Part shown: in pieces, positions 44,316-53,019 of the stretch
Numbering within the stretch: the first letter of the stretch is position 1
How the letters are laid out: each line of letters begins with the position of its first letter
Assembly: GCF_025144145.1 (NCBI RefSeq)
Contig: NZ_CP083547.1
Location: forward strand, 103,283-167,282
DNA length: 64,000 nucleotides
Direction: 5' to 3'
Origin: Leisingera sp. M658
Lineage (GTDB): Bacteria > Pseudomonadota > Alphaproteobacteria > Rhodobacterales > Rhodobacteraceae
The notes under the pieces: generated by a model
Database searches by the model: none
Told to the model about the DNA's origin: nothing
What the model saw: the letters and a program-made list of their open reading frames with translations, nothing else
Translations under genes and position numbers: made by a program

Positions 44316-44936
44316 ATGCCGCATTCCATCCGCATTCACAGCTTCCCCCTCTCCGGCCACGCCCACCGGGTGGAGCTGTTCGCCAGCCTCGCCGGCATCG
44401 CCCATGAGGTGATCAATGTTGATCTCGCAGCCGGTGAACACAAACAGCCCGCCTTTCTGGCGCTGAACCCCGCCGGCCAGGTGCCGGTGGTCGAGGACGG
44501 CGAAACCGTGATCACCGATTCCAACGCCATTCTGGTCTATCTCGCCCGCAAATACGCGCCGTCCTGGCTGCCGTCCGATCCGGTTCTGGAAGCGGAAGTG
44601 CAGAAGTTCCTGACCTTGGCCGCGGGCGAAATTGCCTTTGGACCCGCTGCAGCGCGGCTGATCACCGTCTTTAACGCAGCCCTGGACGCGGAGTTCTGCG
44701 CCACCGTCGCCGCCCGTGTGCTGAGCAAGATCGATGCCCATATGGAGGGCCGCAGCTTCCTGGCCGGCGACGCCCCCACAATCGCTGACGTGGCGGTCTA
44801 TTCCTACATGGCCCACGCGCCAGAGGGCGGTATCTCGCTGGAGCCCTACCCGAATGTGCGCGCCCATCTGGCCCGCATCGAAGGTCTGAAAGGTTTCAAG
44901 CCGATGCCCGCCACCAAGGTTGGCCTGGCGGCCTGA
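44316..44936 (+). CDS. Glutathione S-transferase
   Basis: A 206-residue GST. The thioredoxin-like N-terminal domain (about 1-78) ends with LALNPAGQVPVVEDGETVIT and DSNAILVYLARKY, where the Pro and Ser contact glutathione. The all-helical C-terminal domain has RSFLAGDAPTIADVAVYSY. It conjugates or reduces electrophiles in the cytoplasm. ATG 44316 has AAAAGGA upstream. The large PNPOx/ferredoxin-reductase fusion starts 63 bases later and may share its transcript. Confidence 0.9.
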   Translation: MPHSIRIHSFPLSGHAHRVELFASLAGIAHEVINVDLAAGEHKQPAFLALNPAGQVPVVEDGETVITDSNAILVYLARKYAPSWLPSDPVLEAEVQKFLTLAAGEIAFGPAAARLITVFNAALDAEFCATVAARVLSKIDAHMEGRSFLAGDAPTIADVAVYSYMAHAPEGGISLEPYPNVRAHLARIEGLKGFKPMPATKVGLAA

Positions 44937-44999
44937 CCCTTTGCGCGGCGGCTCCTGTGGCGGCTGCCGCCCTTTTCTTTCAGCAAACAGGAGGTTTCC

Positions 45000-47051
45000 A
45001 TGACTCCCTTTGACGCAGACAGCCCCTCTCCCTTTCACGAGGGCGAGCAGGAAATGCAGCGCCGCGCAGGCAAGCGCGACGCAATGGAAGCCTTCGCCCG
45101 CAGGGTGATCCGCCCCTTTATGCCGGATCAGCACCGGGAATTTTATGCGCAACTTCCGTTTCTGGCAGCTGGCGCGGTGGACCATCAGGGCTGGCCCTGG
45201 GCAAGCTTGCTGTGCGGCCCGCCCGGTTTTGCCGCAACGCCGGATGCGCGGCATCTGCATGTTTCGCTAAGCGGCGGCACGGGGGATCCTGTCCATGCCG
45301 CCATCCGCAAAGGTGCTCCCTTGGGGCTGCTGGGGATCGAGCTGCACAGCCGCCGCCGCAACCGGGTCAACGGCCGGGTCATTGCCGCCGCGCGCAACGG
45401 GTTTACCCTGCGGGTCGATCAGTCCTTTGGCAATTGCCCGCAATACATCCAACTGCGGGAATTGAAGCCGGCAGAGGCGCAAACCCCTGCCAAGCCGCAG
45501 CGATTTGACAGGTTCGGCAGCGCCCATACCGCGCTGATTTCCGATGCCGACATGTTCTTTGCCGCCAGCCATGTGCCTGCGGCGGAACACCCTGAACGTG
45601 AAGGTGTCGATGTCACGCACCGGGGCGGGCGGCCCGGTTTTGTCCGCATTGACGGCAACACCCTCACCATCCCCGATTTCCCCGGCAACAACCACTTCAA
45701 CACGCTGGGAAATTTCCTGCTGAACCCGCGCGCAGGGCTGGCGTTTGCGGATTTTACCACCGGCAGCCTGCTGCTGCTGACCGGCACGGTTGAGCTGCTG
45801 GACGAAAACCACCCGGATGTCACCGCCTTTCACGGCGCCGAGCGCGGCTGGCGCTTCACCCTGCACCAAGGCGTCTGGCTAAAGGGTGCTCTGCCTTTCC
45901 GCGCCGAACGCGGTGCGTTTTCTCCAAACACAATGATGACGGATACCTGGAGCGAGGCTGAGGCCCGCAAATCCCTGGAAACACAGCGCAGCACCTGGCG
46001 CCGGTTTCAAATTGCACGGGTTGAACAGGAAAGCGCCGCAATCCGCTCGTTTTATCTGCAACCGGAGGACGGCGGCCCGCTGCTGCCGTTTGAGGCCGGC
46101 CAGTTCTTGACCCTCCGCACCGCGCCGCCCGGCGCAGACACGCCGCTGGTGCGGACTTACACGGTCTCCTCAGCCCCAGGCGAAGACCACTATCGTATCT
46201 CGGTCAAACGCGAGGAGAACGGTACCGTGTCCCGCCTGCTGCATGACACCCTGCAACCGGGTTCGGTGATTGAGGCCAAAGCCCCGCGGGGCGCGTTCTT
46301 TCTGGATGCCTCAGACCGGCGTCCTGCACTTCTGGTCGCAGGCGGCGTCGGCATCACCCCGATGATCGCCATGGCCCGCCATGTTCTCCGCGAGGGGCTG
46401 CGCACCCGGCATCTGCGCCCGCTCACCATCCTGCACGCAGCCCGCACAGTGACGGATCGTGCGTTCGCCAGCGAATTCCGTGCATTGGAGCGGGCCTCTG
46501 GCGGGCAGATCCGCTATTTCTCGCTGATCAGCTCGCCTGCAAAGGGCGAAGCCAAGGGCCGGGATTTCGATCTGGCAGGCCGCGTCAATGCCGAAATTCT
46601 GCAACAACTGCTGCCGCAGGAAGGTGCTGATATCTATCTCTGCGGTCCCGGCGGGTTTATGCAAGCCGCCTATGACAGCCTCCTCAGTCTTGGGGTTGAT
46701 GACACGGACATCCACGCCGAGGCGTTCGGGCCGTCCGCCTTGGTGCGCACTGCAGATGCCCCGCCTGTCCATGAAGCCGTGCCAGAAGCGGAAACTGCCA
46801 TTGTCCGTTTCACCAGATCCGGATTTGAACAGCCATGGACCCCTGTTGACGGCACCCTGCTGGAACTGGCCGAAAACCATGGGCTGACGCCCGAATTCAG
46901 CTGCCGCGCTGGTAATTGCGGCAGTTGCAGCACCCGGCTCGGCGCAGGCAAGGTGACCTACCGCCGTGCACCGGCGGCGGCGATTGCAGAAGATGAAACC
47001 CTGATCTGCTGCGCCGTCCCTGCGTCCGGCACAATCGAACTGGATTTGTGA
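45000..47051 (+). CDS. PNPOx-like / ferredoxin reductase / 2Fe-2S ferredoxin fusion protein
   Basis: A 683-residue three-part flavoprotein. Residues about 40-250 are pyridoxamine-5'-phosphate-oxidase-like (FPGNNHFNTLGNFLLNPRAG). About 335-560 is an FAD/NAD(P)H reductase (LVRTYTVSSAPG, LVAGGVGITPMIAMA, YLCGPGGFMQAAY). The C-terminus is a plant-type 2Fe-2S domain with Cys635, Cys640, Cys643 and Cys670/671. It should pass electrons from NAD(P)H to an oxygenase or a bound substrate. ATG 45000 has CAGGAGG upstream. It precedes the DMGDH-like and MttB-like genes and may serve methylated-amine breakdown, though the two operators at 47090-47136 lie between them. Confidence 0.88.
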   Translation: MTPFDADSPSPFHEGEQEMQRRAGKRDAMEAFARRVIRPFMPDQHREFYAQLPFLAAGAVDHQGWPWASLLCGPPGFAATPDARHLHVSLSGGTGDPVHAAIRKGAPLGLLGIELHSRRRNRVNGRVIAAARNGFTLRVDQSFGNCPQYIQLRELKPAEAQTPAKPQRFDRFGSAHTALISDADMFFAASHVPAAEHPEREGVDVTHRGGRPGFVRIDGNTLTIPDFPGNNHFNTLGNFLLNPRAGLAFADFTTGSLLLLTGTVELLDENHPDVTAFHGAERGWRFTLHQGVWLKGALPFRAERGAFSPNTMMTDTWSEAEARKSLETQRSTWRRFQIARVEQESAAIRSFYLQPEDGGPLLPFEAGQFLTLRTAPPGADTPLVRTYTVSSAPGEDHYRISVKREENGTVSRLLHDTLQPGSVIEAKAPRGAFFLDASDRRPALLVAGGVGITPMIAMARHVLREGLRTRHLRPLTILHAARTVTDRAFASEFRALERASGGQIRYFSLISSPAKGEAKGRDFDLAGRVNAEILQQLLPQEGADIYLCGPGGFMQAAYDSLLSLGVDDTDIHAEAFGPSALVRTADAPPVHEAVPEAETAIVRFTRSGFEQPWTPVDGTLLELAENHGLTPEFSCRAGNCGSCSTRLGAGKVTYRRAPAAAIAEDETLICCAVPASGTIELDL

Positions 47052-47089
47052 CCCGGCCCCGCTCCTGACCCCGCTGCGCACGATTTTTC

Positions 47090-47136
47090 TGGACAAGACT
47101 GTCCAGGATCGCCGATGAATTGGACAGAAATGTCCA
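47090..47136. promoter_or_regulatory. Paired operator: two TGGACA-N4-TGTCCA dyads, 31 bp apart
   Basis: TGGACA-AGAC-TGTCCA (47090-47105) and TGGACA-GAAA-TGTCCA (47121-47136) have identical 6-bp arms and spacer length. Their centres are 31 bp apart, close to three helical turns, so two dimers would sit on one face of the DNA. They lie in the 144-bp gap before the DMGDH-like gene. The TetR gene at the end of that operon is the most likely binder. The role is inferred. Confidence 0.7.
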
Positions 47137-47195
47137 AAGGGTGGATTCGGCGGCACGCCCCGCTGGCCCGGCGGCAGCAGACAGGGAGCAAATCC

Positions 47196-49601
47196 ATGAA
47201 GTCGCACTATCGTGCCGTTGTCATCGGGGGCGGCGTTGTCGGCGCCTCCGTCCTTTATCACCTGGCCAAGTTCGGCTGGACCGACGTCTGCCTGATCGAA
47301 CGCTCGGTGCTGACCGCCGGGTCCAGCTGGCACGCCGCGGGCGGGTTTCATGCGCTGAACGCCGACCCGAACATCGCCTCGTTGCAGGCGTACACCATCG
47401 ACCTCCTGTCCGAGATCGAACAGGAATCCGGCCAGCCCGTCGGCATGCATATGACCGGCGGCATGACCCTGGCAGGCACGCCCGACCGCTGGGAATGGCT
47501 GCAATCGGCCTATCGCACTTTCCAATCCATCGGCATCGACGATTGCCGCCTGATCACCCCGCAGGAGGCGGGTGAGCTGTGCCCGATCATGTCCACCGAG
47601 GGCATCCTCGGCGGCATGTGGGCCGACCGCGAGGGCTATGTGGATACCACCGGCACCGTGCATGCCTATGCGGGTGCTGCCAAGAAACGTGGTGCGGAAG
47701 TCATTGAAAACAATCGCGTGCTGGAACTGCATCAGGTGGACGATGGCTGGCAGATCGTCACAGAAAAGGGCACCATTCACGCCGAACATGTGGTCAACGC
47801 CGCCGGTCTCTGGGCCAAACAGGTGGGCCGCATGGCGGGCGTCGAGCTGCCGGTCTCGCCGCTGAACCACCACTATCTGATCTCCGATACCATCCCCGAA
47901 CTGGAACAGCTCGATTTTGAGGTGCCGATGACCGTCGACCTTGAAGGGTTCACCTATATGCGTCAGGACCAAAAGGGCATCCTTCTTGGTATCTACGAGA
48001 TTGACCACCAGCACTGGATGATGGACGGCGCGCCCTGGGAATACGGGTTCGAGCTGCAGCAGGAAGACCCCGACCGGATCGAACGCGAACTGACCCTGGG
48101 GTTTGAGCGCTACCCGGCCCTGCAGCATACCGGCGTCAAGACCTGGGTCAACGGTGCCTTCACCTTTGCGCCTGACGGCAACCCGCTGGTCGGTTCGGTG
48201 CGCGGCAAACCCGGCTACTGGTGCGCCTGCGGCGTGATGGCAGGCTTCCTGCAGGGCGGCGGTGTCGGCAAATCGCTGGCTGAGTGGATGATCCATGGCG
48301 AGCCGGAGGCGGATGTGTTTGGCATGGATGTGGCGCGTTTCGGCGACTACGCCCAGAACAAGCGCTTTATCAAGGAGACCACCGGCCAGTTCTACACCCG
48401 CCGCTTTGTCATGACCTACCCCAACGAGCAGCTGCCCGCAGGCCGCCCTCTGAAGAAAGCCCCAGCCTACTCGGACATGACCGCCGCAGGCTGCCGCTGG
48501 GGCGCCAGCTACGGGCTGGAAATCCCGCTCTATTTCGCCCCGTCAGAAGATTTCACCGAAACCCCGACCCTGAAACGCTCCAACGCGTTTGAAATCGTGG
48601 CAGATGAATGCAAGGCGGTGCGCGGGGCGGTAGGCCTCTTGGACATCTCCGCCTTCTCCCGGTTCGAGGTTTCGGGTGCAGGCGCCGAGGCCTGGCTCAA
48701 CCGCATCATGGCGTCAAAACTGCCCAAGCCGGGCCGCGCCAAACTGGCGCCGATGCTGTCATCCAAAGGCCGCCTCAAGGGCGACCTCACGGTGTTCAAC
48801 TGGGGTGACGGCAGCTGGTGGATCATGGGCAGTTACTACCTGCGCGAATGGCACATGCGCTGGTTCCAGGACCACATGGGCGAAGACGTCGGGGTGCGCG
48901 ACGTGACCGATGCCATTACCGGCTTCAGCCTGTCCGGCCCGAACAGCCGCAAAGTGCTGGAAAAGCTGACAGATGCCCCCATCGCCGACCTGCCGTTCAT
49001 GGGTTGCGGCACCTTCGACATTGGCATGCTGCGCCTCAAGGCGGGCCGCCTCTCTGTCGCGGGGGAGCTGGGCTATGAGCTTCATTGCTCCGCCGCCGAG
49101 CACATCACCCTGCGCGAGGTCCTGCTGGAGGCTGGCGCGGATCTGGGGCTGCGCGAAGTCGGCTTCAATGCGCTGCTGAGCCTGCGGCTGGAGAAAAGCT
49201 TTGGCATCTGGAGCGCCGAATTCACCCAAGGCTACACCGCCGCGCAAACCGGCATGGACCGCTGGATCGACTGGGACAAGGACTTCATCGGCCGCGAAGC
49301 GGCATTGAAGGAACGCGAGGCAGGCGGCCCGGCGCAGGTCGTTGTGACGCTGGAAATCGAGGCGACGGACGCAGACGCCAGCGGCTACGAACCCGTCTGG
49401 CAGGGCGGCACCCGCGTCGGCTTTGTCACCTCGGGCGGCTATGGCCACAGCACCGGAAAATCGCTGGCAATGGCAATGGTGAACCGCGATGCAGCCGCAG
49501 AAGGCACTGAATTGACCCTGCACATCGTCGGCCAGGAACGCGCCGCGCGGGTGATTGCGCCCTCACCCTACGACCCGTCCGGCACAGCGATGAGAGGCTG
49601 A
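47196..49601 (+). CDS. Dimethylglycine/sarcosine dehydrogenase-like flavoprotein with GcvT domain
   Basis: An 801-residue two-part enzyme. The N-terminal FAD domain begins AVVIGGGVVGASVLYHLAKF, and His46 in AGSSWHAAGG matches the histidine that binds FAD covalently in dimethylglycine dehydrogenase. From about residue 430 a GcvT/aminomethyltransferase domain follows (GLLDISAFSRFEVSG, GFNALLSLRLEKSFGIW), which usually hands the released one-carbon unit to tetrahydrofolate. ATG 47196 has GGGAG upstream; the frame to 47115 would run through the second operator. It is followed after 4 bases by the MttB-like gene, so demethylation of a betaine-derived amine is likely. Confidence 0.9.
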   Translation: MKSHYRAVVIGGGVVGASVLYHLAKFGWTDVCLIERSVLTAGSSWHAAGGFHALNADPNIASLQAYTIDLLSEIEQESGQPVGMHMTGGMTLAGTPDRWEWLQSAYRTFQSIGIDDCRLITPQEAGELCPIMSTEGILGGMWADREGYVDTTGTVHAYAGAAKKRGAEVIENNRVLELHQVDDGWQIVTEKGTIHAEHVVNAAGLWAKQVGRMAGVELPVSPLNHHYLISDTIPELEQLDFEVPMTVDLEGFTYMRQDQKGILLGIYEIDHQHWMMDGAPWEYGFELQQEDPDRIERELTLGFERYPALQHTGVKTWVNGAFTFAPDGNPLVGSVRGKPGYWCACGVMAGFLQGGGVGKSLAEWMIHGEPEADVFGMDVARFGDYAQNKRFIKETTGQFYTRRFVMTYPNEQLPAGRPLKKAPAYSDMTAAGCRWGASYGLEIPLYFAPSEDFTETPTLKRSNAFEIVADECKAVRGAVGLLDISAFSRFEVSGAGAEAWLNRIMASKLPKPGRAKLAPMLSSKGRLKGDLTVFNWGDGSWWIMGSYYLREWHMRWFQDHMGEDVGVRDVTDAITGFSLSGPNSRKVLEKLTDAPIADLPFMGCGTFDIGMLRLKAGRLSVAGELGYELHCSAAEHITLREVLLEAGADLGLREVGFNALLSLRLEKSFGIWSAEFTQGYTAAQTGMDRWIDWDKDFIGREAALKEREAGGPAQVVVTLEIEATDADASGYEPVWQGGTRVGFVTSGGYGHSTGKSLAMAMVNRDAAAEGTELTLHIVGQERAARVIAPSPYDPSGTAMRG

Positions 49602-49605
49602 CCCG

Positions 49606-51159
49606 ATGACTCTTGAGACCAACGGCACTACCCGCATACGCCGCCGGACCCGTAAATCCGCCGCCGCCCCTGCTCCGCAGCGCAAGGTGAACTACCGCCA
49701 GCTGAAAAACCCCTTTCCGCTGATGGAGGTGTTCCCGGCGCATCAGATCGCGGAGATGCATGAAACCGCGCTGAAAATGCTGGAAGAGCTGGGCATGAAG
49801 GTGCTGCTGCCCGAGGCCCGCAGGATCTATGCCAAGGCCGGCGCCCGCGTCGATGAAACCAGCGAAATGGTCTATATCGGCCGCGACATCATCGAGGCGG
49901 CGCTGGCCACCGCGCCCCGTTCGATCACCTGCCGGGCCGGTGCCCGTGAGCGGGATATCACGCTGGAGCTGGGCAGCCTGGTGTTTCAGGCGGGCGCTGG
50001 CGCCCCCAATGCCACCGATCTGGAGCGCGGACGCCGCCCTGGATCAGCGCAGGATTATTTAGAATACCTGCAGCTTACCCATCATTTCGACGTCTTCCAC
50101 ATGATCTCTCCCCAGGTGGAGCCGCAGGACGTGCCGATGCATCTGCGCCATTACTTCACCACCGAGGCGCAGATGACCCGGACCGACAAGTTCCCCTTCA
50201 TCTTCTCACGCGGGACACCGCAGGTGATGGATTGTTTTGAGATGATCCGCGACTTTCGCGGGTTGTCGGATGCGGAGTTCCGGTCCGAGCCGCGCTGCTA
50301 CACCATCATCAACACCAACAGCCCGCGCACGCTGGACATTCCGATGGCGCAGGGGCTGATCGACTTTGCACGCCACGGGCAAGTGTCGATCATCACGCCC
50401 TTCACGCTGATGGGGGCAATGGCACCGATCACCGTTGCGGGCGCCATCACCCTTAGCCATGCCGAGGTGCTGGCCGCCCTGACGCTGACCCAGCTGACCA
50501 ACCCCGGCGCACCGGTCTGTTACGGCACTTTCACTTCCAACGTGGACATGAAATCCGGCGCGCCTGCCTTTGGCACCCCGTCGCATTTCCAGGCCTCCTT
50601 GGCGGCAGGCCAGCTGGCGCGCTTCCTTGGTCTGCCGTGGCGGTCGGCGGCCGGGTCGGCCTCAAACAGCAATGACGTGCAGGCGGCAAATGAAAACCAG
50701 ATGGGCCTCTGGGGCTGCCTGATGGCTGGCGCCACGGTAATCATACACTCGGCTGGCTGGCTGGAGGGCGGGCTGTCGGTGTCTTATGAAAAGCTGATCA
50801 CCGACGCCGAAGTGCTGAACATGATTGCCGAGCTGTGCGCCGGCGCCCAGGCAGGTGCGGACGAGATCGGCTACGGCACTGCAATCAAGCAGGTGGAGCC
50901 AAGCGGCCATTTCTTTGCTGCGCCCCAGACCATGGACCGCTACAGCACCGAATTCTATGAGCCGGTGGTGCATGACTACGCCAATTTCGGCACCTGGACC
51001 GAGCGCGGGGCGTTGGACGCCAACCAGCGCGCAACCCGGGTCTGGAAGGACATCCTGGCCCATGATAACCGGCCCAAGACTGACGACACCCGCGTTGAGG
51101 CCTTGAAAAGCTTCATCGCAAAGCGCACCGCAGACGGCGGCGCCCCGCCGGAGAGCTGA
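49606..51159 (+). CDS. Trimethylamine methyltransferase (MttB) family protein, non-pyrrolysine
   Basis: A 517-residue MttB-superfamily protein. The frame is open throughout, with no internal UAG, so it is a non-pyrrolysine member like glycine betaine methyltransferases. Family stretches are AHQIAEMHETALKMLEELG near the start and SAAGSASNSNDVQAANENQM in the barrel. The first 35 residues are basic and variable. Known relatives move a methyl group from a quaternary amine to a corrinoid protein, but no corrinoid protein or activase gene is nearby. It is tightly linked to the DMGDH/GcvT-like gene (4-base gap) and the TetR gene (1-base gap). Confidence 0.9.
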   Translation: MTLETNGTTRIRRRTRKSAAAPAPQRKVNYRQLKNPFPLMEVFPAHQIAEMHETALKMLEELGMKVLLPEARRIYAKAGARVDETSEMVYIGRDIIEAALATAPRSITCRAGARERDITLELGSLVFQAGAGAPNATDLERGRRPGSAQDYLEYLQLTHHFDVFHMISPQVEPQDVPMHLRHYFTTEAQMTRTDKFPFIFSRGTPQVMDCFEMIRDFRGLSDAEFRSEPRCYTIINTNSPRTLDIPMAQGLIDFARHGQVSIITPFTLMGAMAPITVAGAITLSHAEVLAALTLTQLTNPGAPVCYGTFTSNVDMKSGAPAFGTPSHFQASLAAGQLARFLGLPWRSAAGSASNSNDVQAANENQMGLWGCLMAGATVIIHSAGWLEGGLSVSYEKLITDAEVLNMIAELCAGAQAGADEIGYGTAIKQVEPSGHFFAAPQTMDRYSTEFYEPVVHDYANFGTWTERGALDANQRATRVWKDILAHDNRPKTDDTRVEALKSFIAKRTADGGAPPES

Positions 51160-51160
51160 C

Positions 51161-51832
51161 ATGGCCAAACGCGCCGCCCCGGTGCTGCACCGGGACAACC
51201 CGGACAAGGAACCCCTCAGCGGCCATGTGAAGGTCACGCCGGAAGACTGGCTGAACGTGGCCCGCGACCTGCTGATCAGCGACGGGGTGGCAGGCGTCAA
51301 GGTGCTGGCCATCGGCGAGCGGCTCGGCGTCTCGCGCTCCAGCTTCTACTGGTACTTCAAAAGCCGCAAACACCTGCTGGAGGCGCTGCTGGACGATTGG
51401 GAGGCGCGCAATACCGATCCGATCCTGACCCATTGCGAATTGCCGGCCGGCAATATTTCCTGGGCGGTCTGCAATTTCTTCCGCTGTTTTGTCGATCCCG
51501 ATCTGTTTGACGCCAGTCTGGATTTTGCAGTGCGGGAATGGTCCCGGCGCGACGGCAAGGTGCGCAACCGGATCGATGCGGCAGATGCGCTGCGGCTGGA
51601 GGCGGTCACCGCCATGTTCATGCGCCACGGGTATACACCGTATGAGGCCGATTCCCGCTCGCGGATCCTGTATTTCATGCAATGCGGCTATCACGCACTG
51701 GAAGTCCGCGAACCGATGCAGGCCCGCACCGCGCGGCTGGAAGGATACCTGCTGGGGTTCACCGGGGCAGAGCCTGATCCGGAGGCGGTCGCAGCCGCCC
51801 GGGCCTTTGCCGAGGGCAAGATGGCCCCCTGA
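51161..51832 (+). CDS. TetR-family transcriptional regulator
   Basis: A 223-residue regulator. The N-terminal TetR helix-turn-helix is in ISDGVAGVKVLAIGERLGVS and RSSFYWYFKSRKHLLEALL. The C-terminal domain would bind a ligand, perhaps a methylated amine. It begins one base after the MttB-like stop, so it belongs to the same operon. The paired TGGACA-N4-TGTCCA sites before the operon are its most likely operators, which would make the operon self-regulated. It ends 29 bases before a palindromic repeat. Confidence 0.9.
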   Translation: MAKRAAPVLHRDNPDKEPLSGHVKVTPEDWLNVARDLLISDGVAGVKVLAIGERLGVSRSSFYWYFKSRKHLLEALLDDWEARNTDPILTHCELPAGNISWAVCNFFRCFVDPDLFDASLDFAVREWSRRDGKVRNRIDAADALRLEAVTAMFMRHGYTPYEADSRSRILYFMQCGYHALEVREPMQARTARLEGYLLGFTGAEPDPEAVAAARAFAEGKMAP

Positions 51833-51860
51833 CCCCGCGGCGCTTGCGGCAATGACAGGA

Positions 51861-51911
51861 GCGAGGGGCCGGCCCCTCGCGCTCCCCGGGGTATTTCCGA
51901 CCAGAAAGAAG
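51861..51911. repeat. Dispersed palindromic repeat, copy 2
   Basis: GCGAGGGGCCGGCCCCTCGC (51861-51880) is a perfect 20-bp palindrome, followed by GCTCCCCGGGGTATTTCC and AGAAAGAAG. It shares its stem and tail with copy 1 at 43203. It lies between convergent genes (TetR and ureohydrolase) and could terminate both. Confidence 0.78.
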
Positions 51912-51924
51912 CAGCCCTGCAACC

Positions 51925-52890
51925 TTAGCGCCGGTTGTGGAAGATGAAGCCGATGAAGTTCAACAACAGCTGTGCGGCCAGAATCTGAGTGCTTTCCGAA
52001 GGGTCATAGGCTGGGGCCACTTCCACCAGGTCGATACCGGCAACATCGCCGCGTTTGCTGAGGCCCTGCAGGATTTCCAGAACGTCGTAATACTGGAAAC
52101 CGCCATGGCTCGGCGTGCCGGTGCCCGGCGCAATCGACGGGCAGAAGGCGTCGATGTCAATGGTGACGTAATAGCGGGCACCTTCGGGGATGCGCGCCAG
52201 CACCGCATTTGTCCCCAGCTTGCGCACCTGGCGCACCGACAGAATGTCCGAGCCGCGCGCCCGTGCGTCGCTATACCCTTCGCGGGCGGTGGAGGACACA
52301 TTGCGAATGCCCAGCTGGGTCATACCGGAGACGTATTCTTTTTCAATCGCCCGGCGCATCGGGTTGCCGTGTCCGTCCGTAACCCCGTGCCGCACGTCAA
52401 CAAAATCCAGATGCGCGTCGATCTGCACCACATGGATCGGGCCGTTTCCGGCGCAGTCTCCGGCAAAGGCGCTGATGCAGGGAATGTTGATCGAATGATC
52501 GCCGCCGATCGTGACGGGCAAGGCGCCAGCCGCCAGGATCTTCTTCACGCCGTATTCGATATTGGCGTGGCTTTCCTCAGTCTTGGTGTGGATGATGTCA
52601 GCATCGCCCAGATCGACGATCCGCACATCTTCGCCCAGATAGGTGGCGTCATCTTCGTGGTCGTAAGCGCCGGCATGGCCGAAGCTGAACAGCGTCGAGG
52701 CCTCGCGCACTGCGCGCGGGCCGAAACGCGCGCCCGGGCGGAACTGGCAGCCGGAATCAAACGGCGCGCCAAGGATGGCGACGTCAGCGTTTATGCTGTC
52801 CCAATCCTCGACATAGGGTTTCTTGCTGAAGGTGGCGATGCCGACAAAGGGCAGGTTCAGGCGGCCGGCTTCGTAACCGTGTCCAGACAT
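51925..52890 (-). CDS. Agmatinase/guanidinobutyrase-like ureohydrolase (second of two)
   Basis: A 321-residue ureohydrolase with the full manganese site: His132 (IGGDHSI), Asp158-His160-Asp162 (QIDAHLDFVD) and Asp245/Asp247 (TIDIDAF). It releases urea from agmatine, 4-guanidinobutyrate or a similar compound. ATG 52890 has GGAG 7 bases upstream; ATG 52902 is four codons further out. It is divergent from a LysR gene, and two T-N11-A boxes lie between. In Pseudomonas the guanidinobutyrase gene gbuA is also controlled by a LysR protein, so that activity is a fair alternative to agmatinase. Confidence 0.9.
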   Translation of the reverse strand: MSGHGYEAGRLNLPFVGIATFSKKPYVEDWDSINADVAILGAPFDSGCQFRPGARFGPRAVREASTLFSFGHAGAYDHEDDATYLGEDVRIVDLGDADIIHTKTEESHANIEYGVKKILAAGALPVTIGGDHSINIPCISAFAGDCAGNGPIHVVQIDAHLDFVDVRHGVTDGHGNPMRRAIEKEYVSGMTQLGIRNVSSTAREGYSDARARGSDILSVRQVRKLGTNAVLARIPEGARYYVTIDIDAFCPSIAPGTGTPSHGGFQYYDVLEILQGLSKRGDVAGIDLVEVAPAYDPSESTQILAAQLLLNFIGFIFHNRR

Positions 52891-52937
52891 ATGTGTCTCC
52901 ATTTGCAGGTCCGGCGGCAGCTCAGCACAGAACACTG

Positions 52938-52984
52938 TATGAAAAAATATTATACTGTTTATCTTTACATGAAAGAATATCATG
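52938..52984. promoter_or_regulatory. Two LysR-type T-N11-A boxes in the ureohydrolase/LysR gap
   Basis: TATGAAAAAATATTATA (52938-52954) and CATGAAAGAATATCATG (52968-52984) are related 17-bp imperfect dyads, each containing a T-N11-A core, 30 bp apart. This is the classic layout of recognition and activation sites for a LysR regulator. The patch is AT-rich in a GC-rich genome. The LysR gene starts 36 bp to the right. Confidence 0.65.
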
Positions 52985-53019
52985 CAATGCCTGCAGGACC
53001 GCCGGGGAGGAACAGGCAC

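Noticed and set aside
46311..48296. A 661-codon minus-strand open frame across the PNPOx fusion and DMGDH-like genes
   Set aside because: Shadow of two well-supported plus-strand genes; it also crosses the intergenic operators and shows no family motif.
49606..51159. A pyrrolysine-containing trimethylamine methyltransferase
   Set aside because: The frame has no internal UAG, so it is a non-pyrrolysine MttB-superfamily member.
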